Shown here in pieces: positions 9,705 to 17,750 of a stretch of 64,000 nucleotides of DNA; within the stretch, counting starts at the first letter, position 1; each line of letters starts with the position of its first letter. The DNA is from Blautia luti (GTDB lineage: Bacteria; Bacillota; Clostridia; Lachnospirales; Lachnospiraceae): the NCBI RefSeq assembly GCF_033096465.1, contig NZ_AP028156.1:777501-841500 (forward strand), given 5' to 3'. The translations under genes and the position numbers were made by a program. The notes under the pieces were generated by a model. It saw only the letters and a program-made list of their open reading frames with translations, had not been told where the DNA came from and did not search any database.

Positions 9705-11595
9705 TACGAATAAAAAAAGCGTACAGAAAAGTACAGTACAAAAGAAGATGGTGAATGAAAGCATAGCATCATATGAAGCGGTCACAATGAAAAAACGCAG
9801 AAGTGCTATCTCGATTATGGGAAGTCTGATCGGTCTGGTGAAACCATTGCTTCATATCATGCTGGCAGCGATCATCCTGGGAACAGCCGGATATCTCTGT
9901 GCTATTTTCCTGACTATTCTTGCAGGGCAGGTAATTGTACATGGAGTTATTGCAAGAGGTGCAGGAAGTATAAAAACGATCATAACTGTAATGATCATCA
10001 TAGCAGTTCTACGCGGAATACTGCATTATGCGGAACAATACTGCAATCATTTTATTGCATTTAAACTTCTGGCAATCATCCGTCACAAAGTATTCGCAGC
10101 ACTGCGAAAACTCTGTCCGGCGAAGCTGGAAGGCCGGGACAAGGGAAACCTAATTTCTATCATTACAACAGATATTGAACTTCTGGAAGTGTTTTATGCA
10201 CACACAATATCGCCGATTGCCATTGCAGCTCTGACTTCTCTGGTTATGGTATTTTTTATCGGAAGATATCACTGGCTGGCAGGAATTCTTGCGCTGGCAG
10301 CTTATCTGGTCGTGGGAGTTGTGATCCCTATGTGGAACGGCAGACGTGGAAGTCAGATGGGAATGGAATTTCGTACAAACTTCGGGGAATTGAACAGCTT
10401 TGTATTAGATTCCCTTCGTGGTCTGGATGAAACAATCCAGTACGATCAGGGGGAGAAACGAAAAGAACAAATGTCTGAGCGCTCCAGAAGCCTGGCGGGA
10501 ATGCAGGAGAAATTAAGCAAAATGGAAGGCACTCAGAGATCATTTACAAATCTGGTGATTCTGCTGGCATCCTTTGGAATGCTGGCACTGACTGTATGGC
10601 TTTACGGAAAAGAAGAGATCGGATTCGAGGGAATCCTGACCTGTACCATTGCAATGATGGGTTCTTTCGGACCGGTGGTGGCACTGTCCAGTCTGTCCAA
10701 CAATCTGAATCAGACGCTGGCAAGCGGAGAGAGGGTTCTGTCTTTATTGGAAGAAACACCCATGGTGGAAGAAATCTCCGGGAATGTGGATATAAGAACT
10801 GATTCTGATAATGAAATTTCAAATACATCTATTGTCTCAGAAAATACAGATAATGATATAAGAAATCAAAATAATAGTCCGGAAAAAGAAAAATATATTT
10901 TGAGAGGTATTTTAACAGGCAGAGCAAAGAACAGCGTAAATGTATTCTCAGGTGCAGAAGCACAGCATGTTACCTTTGCTTACGAAAATGAAACAATCCT
11001 GGATGATTATTCCCTGAAATTGGAGCCAGGCAAGATCACCGGTATCCACGGAGCCAGCGGTTCTGGCAAGTCTACACTCCTGAAACTGCTCATGCGTTTC
11101 TGGGATGTAAATCAGGGAAGTGTATCCGTAGATGGCGAAGATATAAGAAAAATCCAAACCAGACATCTGCGAGATATGGAAAGCTACGTAACACAGGAAA
11201 CTCATCTGTTCCATGATTCCATTGCTAATAACATCGCAGTAGGTAGTCCGGGGGCTTCCAGAGAAGCAATCATCGAAGCAGCAAAGAAAGCTTCTATTCA
11301 CGACTTTATAATGAAACTTCCGAAAGGCTACGACACAGAAGTCGGCGAATTGGGGGATACCTTATCCGGCGGGGAAAAACAGCGAATCGGAATCGCCAGG
11401 GCATTCTTACATGACAGTCCGTTGATCCTTATGGACGAACCAACATCCAATCTGGATTCCCTAAATGAAGGAATCATCCTGAAATCTCTGCGGGAAGCGT
11501 CAGAGAAAAAGACTGTAATACTTGTATCACATAGAAAATCTACTATGAATATCGTTGATACTGTATTTGAAATGAAAGATGGCAGGATTTCGTAA
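9697..11595 (+). CDS. CydDC-like ABC transporter, fused permease/ATPase, subunit 2
   Basis: The 632-aa protein has a membrane domain at about residues 50-340, then an ATPase domain (about 420-630) with Walker A GASGSGKST, signature LSGGEKQR, Walker B LILMDEPTSNLD and switch VILVSHRKS. Between them lies an unusually long polar linker of about 60 residues rich in Asn, Ser, Asp and Glu, encoded by an A-rich stretch at about 10770-10950. The ATG at 9697 overlaps the end of subunit 1 and has GGGAGG upstream. It is expected to form a heterodimer with subunit 1, as in CydDC or IrtAB-type pairs. The substrate is unknown. Confidence 0.85.
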   Translation: MSDTNKKSVQKSTVQKKMVNESIASYEAVTMKKRRSAISIMGSLIGLVKPLLHIMLAAIILGTAGYLCAIFLTILAGQVIVHGVIARGAGSIKTIITVMIIIAVLRGILHYAEQYCNHFIAFKLLAIIRHKVFAALRKLCPAKLEGRDKGNLISIITTDIELLEVFYAHTISPIAIAALTSLVMVFFIGRYHWLAGILALAAYLVVGVVIPMWNGRRGSQMGMEFRTNFGELNSFVLDSLRGLDETIQYDQGEKRKEQMSERSRSLAGMQEKLSKMEGTQRSFTNLVILLASFGMLALTVWLYGKEEIGFEGILTCTIAMMGSFGPVVALSSLSNNLNQTLASGERVLSLLEETPMVEEISGNVDIRTDSDNEISNTSIVSENTDNDIRNQNNSPEKEKYILRGILTGRAKNSVNVFSGAEAQHVTFAYENETILDDYSLKLEPGKITGIHGASGSGKSTLLKLLMRFWDVNQGSVSVDGEDIRKIQTRHLRDMESYVTQETHLFHDSIANNIAVGSPGASREAIIEAAKKASIHDFIMKLPKGYDTEVGELGDTLSGGEKQRIGIARAFLHDSPLILMDEPTSNLDSLNEGIILKSLREASEKKTVILVSHRKSTMNIVDTVFEMKDGRIS

Positions 11596-11663
11596 TCCTA
11601 ATATCAGAACTTATAGCAATCTTCTTAAATTCATTATTTATGAGGACTGCTTATAGAAGAGAG

Positions 11664-11700
11664 GCTGTTACACTAATTGCTTATGTAGTGTGACAGCTTT
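11664..11700 (+). terminator. Terminator of the ABC transporter operon
   Basis: GCTGTTACACTA pairs with TAGTGTGACAGC (one G-T pair), followed by TTT. Confidence 0.75.
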
Positions 11701-11963
11701 GTGTATTATGTCCTAAAAATTTGTTGCTGAAACGTAAGGAATAAATTTTCAAGAGCAGTGTTGATGTGTCGAAAACTATTGATTGACGGAACTGTATGTA
11801 TTTGTTACACTGAATTTACATATTCGAGTTCCAGACCAGTCGGTCATCTTTTTCCCTTTATGAAAGCATGTACGAAAGATAAGGAGTATCCTATTTATGA
11901 TATTTGTGCAAATTGGGTATTCAAACATTGTTGCCGTATGTTAGAATAGAAGTGAGGTATCTA
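11701..11963. other. Non-coding region upstream of the Rpn-like gene
   Basis: It contains a candidate promoter TTGACG-N17-TACACT at 11783-11811 and a short hairpin GACC-AGTC-GGTC with a following T run near 11834-11852. That would leave a leader of about 150 nt before the start codon at 11964. Nothing else was recognised. Confidence 0.4.
11783..11811 (+). promoter_or_regulatory. Candidate sigma-A promoter for the Rpn-like gene
   Basis: TTGACG and TACACT are separated by 17 nt. Confidence 0.5.
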
Positions 11964-12947
11964 ATGAATAATACGATATTTGATGATGTATTTCGTACAA
12001 TGATTGAGAAAATGCCATATCTGGCAGTACCTTTGATTAATGAAGTGTTCCATACTTCTTATTCGGAGAATGTACCGATTGTGCAGCTGCGCAATGAACA
12101 TCAGCAGGAAAACGGAGAGATTATCACGGATTCCTGTTTAAAGATTGCTGGTAAATTGTATCATATTGAATGTCAAAGTGTAGACGATACAACTATGGCA
12201 ATTCGTATGATAGAATATGATTTCTCCATAGCAATTGAAAATGCACAGAAACAGGGACGCAAATACAGGATGGATTTTCCAAAGTCCTGCGTATTATATT
12301 TGAGAAGCGGAAAGAATACGCCGGATTTTTTGGAGATAGAGATGGTACTTTCGGATGAGAACATAGTACATTATTGGGTTCCGACAATGAAATTGGAGAC
12401 ATATACGAGAAACAGTATTTTTGAAAAAAATTTACTGATGCTTCTGCCGTTTTATATTATGCGATATGAAAAGGATATTCATGAAATGAGTGAGAATCCG
12501 GAAATGTTCCAAAGTTTGCTGAATGACTATGAGGAAATCCGGATAAATCTGGAAAGAGAACTTTCAGGAGCAGATAAGACGGCTTTATACATGAATTTAA
12601 ATAAACTGATCATAAAAATAGCGGACTATATATGCAGGAATGAAAAAACAGTCCGGAAAGGAATAGGTGAGATTATGGGTGGAAAAGTTCTTGAACTGGA
12701 ATCTGAAAGGCTCGAACGGCTTCAAAAAGAGGCGGAAGCAGAGGCAAAAGCAATTGGAGAAGCAAGGGGTAGGGCAATTGGAGAAGCAAAGGGCATAGCG
12801 ATTGGAGAAGCAATCGGCGAAGAACGATTAAGCACTTTGCTTAATCGTCTGATTATGGATGGAAGAAGTGCAGAAATACAGTCTGTTGTGACAAATGCAG
12901 AGACTCGAAAACGGTTATATAAGGAATATGGAATTTTACCAGAATAG
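11964..12947 (+). CDS. Rpn family / PD-(D/E)XK nuclease family transposase-like protein
   Basis: The 327-aa protein begins MNNTIFDDVFRTMIEKMPYL and has the PD-(D/E)XK-like core ENGEIITDSCLKI...YHIECQS (about residues 49-75), where D and E-x-Q fit the nuclease motif. The family is variously named Rpn recombination-promoting nuclease or PD-(D/E)XK transposase. The C-terminus carries an Ala-Ile-Gly-Glu-Ala repeat (about residues 260-287) encoded by a 24-bp tandem repeat, followed by a helical end. The ATG at 11964 has GAGGT upstream; an ATG 60 nt earlier lacks a ribosome site. It stands alone. Rpn proteins are DNA endonucleases implicated in recA-independent recombination and phage defence. Confidence 0.8.
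   Translation: MNNTIFDDVFRTMIEKMPYLAVPLINEVFHTSYSENVPIVQLRNEHQQENGEIITDSCLKIAGKLYHIECQSVDDTTMAIRMIEYDFSIAIENAQKQGRKYRMDFPKSCVLYLRSGKNTPDFLEIEMVLSDENIVHYWVPTMKLETYTRNSIFEKNLLMLLPFYIMRYEKDIHEMSENPEMFQSLLNDYEEIRINLERELSGADKTALYMNLNKLIIKIADYICRNEKTVRKGIGEIMGGKVLELESERLERLQKEAEAEAKAIGEARGRAIGEAKGIAIGEAIGEERLSTLLNRLIMDGRSAEIQSVVTNAETRKRLYKEYGILPE
12750..12821 (+). repeat. 24-bp tandem repeat inside the Rpn-like gene (three units)
   Basis: Units begin at 12750, 12774 and 12798, each opening GCRATTGGAGAAGCAA. They encode the eight-residue unit AIGEA(R/K)G(R/I). Being in frame, copy-number changes would alter only the length of the C-terminal linker. Confidence 0.8.
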
Positions 12948-13019
12948 GTATTAAATAAAACGACAGTATTACTTTTTATATATGAGTTAAGGGGTGAAAT
13001 TTTAGAGATAAAATGAAAC

Positions 13020-13048
13020 TTGACGAACGATATGAATGTGGATATAAT
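13020..13048 (+). promoter_or_regulatory. Sigma-A promoter of the flavodiiron gene
   Basis: TTGACG and TATAAT are separated by 17 nt, about 78 nt upstream of the start codon. Confidence 0.75.
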
Positions 13049-13125
13049 AGGTTCAGAAATAAAAAAATTGGATTTTTTAACCGGATTTGACCGGCCCTGA
13101 TATCGCTAAGGAGGAACATTTTATC

Positions 13126-14283
13126 ATGAAAATCGGAAATGATATTTATTATGTAGGTGTAAATGATCATCAGGTAGATCTGTTTGAAGGTCAGTATGTA
13201 GTGCCAAACGGTATGTCCTATAACTCATATGTGATCATGGATGAAAAGATTGCAGTTATGGATACCGTAGATGCTAATTTCAAAGATGAATGGCTTGAAA
13301 ATGTAGCCAGAGTCCTGGACGGTGCGAAACCGGATTATCTGGTAGTACAGCATATGGAACCGGATCATGCCGCAAATATCGAGAACTTCATGAAAGCATA
13401 TCCTGACACAACCGTAGTTGCAAATACCAAGACCTTCACTATGATGGGAAATTTCTTCAGAAACCTGAATCTGGACGGAAAGAAGCTGGTAGTTGCAAAC
13501 GGTGACAGCCTGACACTTGGAAAACATGTGTTGACTTTCGTATTTGCACCAATGGTTCACTGGCCGGAGGTTATGGTTACATATGACAGTACTGATAAGG
13601 TTCTGTTCTCAGCAGACGGTTTCGGTAAATTCGGAGCACTTGACGTAGAAGAAGACTGGGACTGCGAAGCACGCCGTTACTATATCGGAATCGTTGGAAA
13701 ATACGGTGCACAGGTTCAGAAGCTTCTGAAAGCTGCCGCAACTCTGGATATCCAGACAATCTGTCCACTCCATGGACCAATCCTCACAGAGAACCTTGGA
13801 CATTACATTGAGAAATATGATATCTGGTCCTCCTACAAAGTAGAGAGCGAAGGTGTTGTGATCGCCTATACATCTGTATATGGTAACACAAAGAAAGCAG
13901 TAGAACTTCTGGCACAGAAACTGGAAGAAAAAGGATGTCCGAAAGTAACTGTATTTGACCTTGCAAGAGATGACATGGCAAAAGCAGTGGAAAATGCTTT
14001 CCGTTACGGTAAACTGGTACTTGCCACAATTACATACAACGGAGATATTTTCCCATTTATGCGTACCTATATTGAGAATCTTACAGAACGCAGCTACCAG
14101 AACCGTACCATCGGTCTCATCGAAAACGGAAGCTGGGCACCTGCAGCAGCAAGAATCATGCAGGGAATGTTCGAAAAGAGTAAAAATATCACATGGCTTG
14201 AAAATAATGTAAAGATCACTTCTTCCTTAAGCGGAGCAAACGAAGCAGAGATTGAGGCTATGGCAGAGGAACTTTGCAAATAA
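13126..14283 (+). CDS. Flavodiiron protein (A-type flavoprotein, O2/NO reductase)
   Basis: The 385-aa protein has an N-terminal metallo-beta-lactamase-like diiron domain with the ligand motif HMEPDH (about residues 79-84) and later His ligands (HWPEVM near 145, HGP near 222). A C-terminal flavodoxin domain starts at about 255 with the FMN loop YTSVYGNTKKA. There is no rubredoxin extension, so electrons must come from a separate donor. The start is set by AAGGAGGA upstream of ATG 13126. Such enzymes reduce O2 to water or NO to N2O and protect strict anaerobes. It has its own promoter and terminator and appears monocistronic. Confidence 0.95.
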   Translation: MKIGNDIYYVGVNDHQVDLFEGQYVVPNGMSYNSYVIMDEKIAVMDTVDANFKDEWLENVARVLDGAKPDYLVVQHMEPDHAANIENFMKAYPDTTVVANTKTFTMMGNFFRNLNLDGKKLVVANGDSLTLGKHVLTFVFAPMVHWPEVMVTYDSTDKVLFSADGFGKFGALDVEEDWDCEARRYYIGIVGKYGAQVQKLLKAAATLDIQTICPLHGPILTENLGHYIEKYDIWSSYKVESEGVVIAYTSVYGNTKKAVELLAQKLEEKGCPKVTVFDLARDDMAKAVENAFRYGKLVLATITYNGDIFPFMRTYIENLTERSYQNRTIGLIENGSWAPAAARIMQGMFEKSKNITWLENNVKITSSLSGANEAEIEAMAEELCK

Positions 14284-14294
14284 TTGATAATTGT

Positions 14295-14326
14295 AAACAG
14301 CAGGATCGAAAGATTCTGCTGTTTTT
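14295..14326 (+). terminator. Terminator after the flavodiiron gene
   Basis: AACAGCAGGATC pairs with GATTCTGCTGTT across a GAAA loop, followed by TTTTT. Confidence 0.85.
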
Positions 14327-14403
14327 CAGAATAAGATAAACCCGGTTACTGAGAACGGAGTACACAAGTAACTAAATCCGTAAGAGAAAGGCAGAAACAA
14401 AAC

Positions 14404-14916
14404 ATGACAGTAGCGGAAGTTGTAAAGAAAATGGTAGAGTATTCCGAGGGAGATCTTCATGATATCAATCATTTCATGAAAGTATATGCATATGCAAAAA
14501 CAATCGCGGAAGGCGAAAATCTGTCACCGGAGCAGCAGAAGCTGGTGGAGGTGACTGCGGTTGTCCACGACATTGCCTGCCCTCTCTGCAGAGTAAAATA
14601 CGGAAATGCCAACGGTAAACATCAGGAGGAAGAAAGTGCGGCACTGATAAAGGAATTTTTCGCAGATTCAGATATGCCGAAAGAATTTGTAGATCGTGTT
14701 TCTTATATTGTAAGCCATCATCATACAATAACTGGAATCGACGGTATTGATTATCAGATTATGATAGAAGCAGATTATCTGGTAAATGCAGATGAGAGTA
14801 ATTTCTCCGGAAACAATGTGAGAAACATGCTGGAAAAAGTATTCAAAACAGAGACAGGAAAATTCCTGCTCCAGTCTATGTATCAGAAGAGATTGAATGC
14901 TAAGGAAGAGAAATAA
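14404..14916 (+). CDS. HD-domain metal-dependent phosphohydrolase
   Basis: The 170-aa single-domain protein has the HD motif as VVHDIAC (H55/D56), preceded by metal-ligand His residues in LHDINHFMKV (H19/H23), with later His residues in SHHH (about 104-107) and a final Asp in EADYLVNADE (about 122-129). HD proteins hydrolyse phosphate esters of nucleotides and related compounds; the substrate cannot be told from sequence. It is flanked by terminators on both sides. Confidence 0.85.
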   Translation: MTVAEVVKKMVEYSEGDLHDINHFMKVYAYAKTIAEGENLSPEQQKLVEVTAVVHDIACPLCRVKYGNANGKHQEEESAALIKEFFADSDMPKEFVDRVSYIVSHHHTITGIDGIDYQIMIEADYLVNADESNFSGNNVRNMLEKVFKTETGKFLLQSMYQKRLNAKEEK

Positions 14917-14950
14917 ACAGAATGAAAATATAACATCAAAATAATCATTG

Positions 14951-14981
14951 AAAAGCTGTCACAAAAAAGTGGCAGCTTTTT
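14951..14981 (+). terminator. Terminator after the HD phosphohydrolase gene
   Basis: AAAAGCTGTCAC pairs with GTGGCAGCTTTT around an A6 loop. Confidence 0.9.
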
Positions 14982-15009
14982 GAAACTTTTCATTACATTT
15001 TCCCATCTA
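14981..15009 (+). promoter_or_regulatory. Candidate ECF-type promoter of the sigma factor operon (autoregulation)
   Basis: TGAAAC followed by TTTT, then CATCTA after 17 nt, resembles ECF promoters (-35 TGAAAC, -10 CGTCTA) rather than sigma-A. It lies about 85 nt upstream of an ECF sigma gene, suggesting the sigma factor transcribes its own operon. This is inferred from the motif only. Confidence 0.5.
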
Positions 15010-15092
15010 ATAAGTGTAAAACAAAAACAACAAAACTTCATTCGAATGAAAACCATTTACAGAAACATACTCTAAGCAAGGAGGATCAGCAT

Positions 15093-15743
15093 TTGATACA
15101 GTTGGTAAAGCGCTCCATCTCAGGAGATGCGGATGCATTTCTGGAACTGATGGAAAAGAATTCTCTGGCAATGTACAAGGTGGCGAGGGGAATCCTTGAT
15201 AATGATGAGGATGCCGCAGATGCCATGCAGGATACCATACTTACCTGCTTTGAAAAAATACATACACTGAAGAATCCGGAATATTTCAAAACCTGGATGA
15301 TCAGGATCCTGATCAATGAATGCAATAAAATCCACAGACACTACAAAAACTTCAGCAGAGCCGAAGAACTTCCGGAAGTCCCCGGACAGGATATGTCCAT
15401 TGAGGAATTTGAGTTCAAGGAAATGCTTGGAATGTTGGACGAATCCTACAGGATCATACTGGTTCTGTATTATGTAGAGGGATTTCGGATTGCAGACATT
15501 GCTTCTATATTAAATATGAATGAAAACACAGTAAAAACCAGACTGGTCAGAGCCCGGGTGCAGCTAAAGCAGGAATATACTTCAGCAGAAGATAATATTC
15601 AGAAGAAAAGACTGCAGCAGAAGAAAAAGAAAAACAGAGAATTCACAGGTATAACAGAAGAGCTTGCGGAAAACCAGAATGGAAATATGAGAACAGAATC
15701 GGTAATAGCAGGAAGCATAACGGTAAGTGCAAGAAAGGGATGA
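15093..15743 (+). CDS. ECF-type RNA polymerase sigma factor
   Basis: The 216-aa protein has sigma region 2 (about 10-75, DNDEDAADAMQDTILTCFEKI and YFKTWMIRILINEC) and region 4 (about 110-165, YRIILVLYYVEGFRIADIA then MNENTVKTRLVRAR). A Lys/Gln-rich tail of about 50 residues extends past the usual ECF end. The start is TTG at 15093, supported by AAGGAGGA 8 nt upstream. The following gene encodes a membrane-bound anti-sigma-like protein that carries an in-frame stop. Confidence 0.9.
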   Translation: MIQLVKRSISGDADAFLELMEKNSLAMYKVARGILDNDEDAADAMQDTILTCFEKIHTLKNPEYFKTWMIRILINECNKIHRHYKNFSRAEELPEVPGQDMSIEEFEFKEMLGMLDESYRIILVLYYVEGFRIADIASILNMNENTVKTRLVRARVQLKQEYTSAEDNIQKKRLQQKKKKNREFTGITEELAENQNGNMRTESVIAGSITVSARKG

Positions 15744-15750
15744 AGTGATT

Positions 15751-17541
15751 ATGGCGAAGAAATTGGATTTTGATAAAGAAAAGAATAACAGAAATGACAA
15801 TGCGATAGAGGAAATCATGCAGGCAGAGTTTCCATTGCCAAAGCAGGCAGAAGACGCGAAGAATACAGCATTTGCCAGAATCAGAGAAATGGCAGCAGCT
15901 TCTGGAAATGCGGAAAACACAGAGAATATGGTGCGAAGATTATCGGAGAAATCAACAGAAAAATCAACAGGAAGTTCTGGAAAGAAATCAACAGAAAAAT
16001 CAACAGGAAGTTCTGGAAAGAAATCAACAGGAACAGTAAAATCGCATAAGAAATTCAAAACAGTGTACAAAACAGCTTTGGGACTGACCGCAGCGGCAGC
16101 TGTGTTTTCCGCAGTGTGTATCACAAATCCTGCATTTGCAGAGAATATTCCTCTGGTTGGAAATGTATTTAAGCAGCTCGGCAATTCCCTGGGATTTTAT
16201 GGTGATTATTCAAAATATGCAAAGCAGCTGACAGATTCCACAGAAGATGCACGGTCTGCAGATGCTGATGGAAGTCAGGAGGGAAGCAATAATTCTCAAA
16301 ATGTTCAGGCTGAGGATCAGAATACAACAGAAAATGATAATTCAGATAAAACGAAAGACAATGAATCCTACAGCAAAACGGTAGATGGAACAACTGTCAC
16401 ACTCTCAGAGATATACTGTAATGAACTGGCAATGTATCTGTCTATGACAATTCATACAGAAGATAAATTCCCGGATACCTTCATTAGATTTGATGGAAAA
16501 CCCGATATTAAGCTCAGTGAGAATTCTACAGTGAAATATGATTACATGGATGGAAAAAGTAATCTGTTCAATGCTTATCTGGATGGAAAAATGCTGGATG
16601 ATAACACCTATGCAGGAGTTTTGCGTATTCCTGTAGAAGATATGACAGTGGATGATGCAAGATGGACAAAATTTTATGAGGTGCGTAACGCATTTTTCAA
16701 AGAAAAAGGGATTGATGTAGATTCTGAGGACTTTAGTTTTGATAAGCTAGCCCAGGCACTGGGAATGGATGAATACAGTGATGAGAAGCTTCCTCAGGTG
16801 GGAGGTCCGGCAATCAGTGATTATGTCAAAGACATCAAAGTACCTGACCGGTTTACCATGGAGCTGGATCTGAAAGATATTGTGGGCGCTCTTCCGGAGA
16901 ATCAGGATACCACCCCGGATATCCCTCAGGATCTGCGGGATGAATATAATCAGAAAATGTAAGAGCATGGAATCAGCACAGACGATGCAGATTATGAGAG
17001 CCTGACAGAAGAGCAGAAGAATCTGGAGCATCAGTTTTTCACTGAGATGTGGAATGAGTATTATGAACGATATCCTGAGGCAAACGAAGGTGATAACAGA
17101 TATAACTCATGGACACTAAAAGGTGACTGGAAGTTCAACGTAGATGTAGAGAAAAATACTTCCGATACGGTTGAAAAGGATGTAAATGTGGTAGATGAAA
17201 ATGGAGATGGTGTTCTCTCCATTACGAAAACACCATTTGAGATCACTATGAAAATGCAGGATCCGGAAACAAAATATGTTGCTGTTATGCTGGATGCCAA
17301 TGGAGATATACTACCAGATGGCGGAGTGGCAAACGGTAATGCGGACACCTATGCAATACAGGACAGGGATGTTTCCACAGTATATATCTATCTTTGCGAT
17401 TACTATGAGTATATGGACGAACTGAAAGGCTACTACTGGTCCGATGACTACGAAGAAAAAGCAAAGACCAAGACTTTCAAACAACTCCTGGATGAGCGTG
17501 CAGTTGCCAGCGCAGAAGTACATTTTGATAAAGATAAATAA
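15751..17541 (+). pseudogene. DUF4179-type anti-sigma/sensor protein gene interrupted by an in-frame TAA
   Basis: The frame opened at ATG 15751 runs to TAA at 16960-16962 and then continues in the same frame without another stop to 17541. A 596-codon protein has therefore lost its last third to one nonsense codon. The first part (403 aa) has a cytoplasmic region with a Lys/Ser/Thr repeat, a membrane segment near residue 115 (ALGLTAAAAVFSAVCI), the DUF4179-type NPAFAENIPLVGNVF, and an extracellular region. The second part from ATG 17047 (164 aa) has no obvious ribosome site. Alternatives are a truncated but functional anti-sigma factor, programmed readthrough, or a sequencing error. Confidence 0.75.
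15949..16032 (+). repeat. 36-bp tandem repeat in the anti-sigma gene (2.3 units)
   Basis: Units start at 15949 and 15985, with a partial third at 16021; the first two are identical. They encode KSTEKSTGSSGK repeats in the cytoplasmic linker just before the membrane segment. Confidence 0.9.
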
Positions 17542-17607
17542 TGATGTTAGGGTCAAAAGGTATTTTTCCCCTAACCTGATATCAAAAAATAAAGTATCAT
17601 AACTGAG

Positions 17608-17646
17608 ACAGCATCTTTCCAATTTTCTGCAGGAAGATGCTGTTTT
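17608..17646 (+). terminator. Terminator of the ECF sigma/anti-sigma operon
   Basis: ACAGCATCTTTCC pairs with GGAAGATGCTGT, followed by TTTT. Confidence 0.85.
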
Positions 17647-17750
17647 AGTTATTTTGATAAAAAAGGTCAGAAAAACAGTAGAATCCGAGCCAGGTTAATG
17701 TTACAATGTAGGCGTCTCAAAAGAAGAGTGCAGAAGGGAGCCAAAACAAA

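Noticed and set aside
11904..11963. An upstream in-frame extension of the Rpn-like protein by 20 residues
   Set aside because: No ribosome site precedes ATG 11904, while GAGGT precedes ATG 11964, where the family-typical N-terminus begins.
15949..16032. Tandem repeats considered as a CRISPR array
   Set aside because: The units are contiguous, in frame and without spacers; no cas genes are present.
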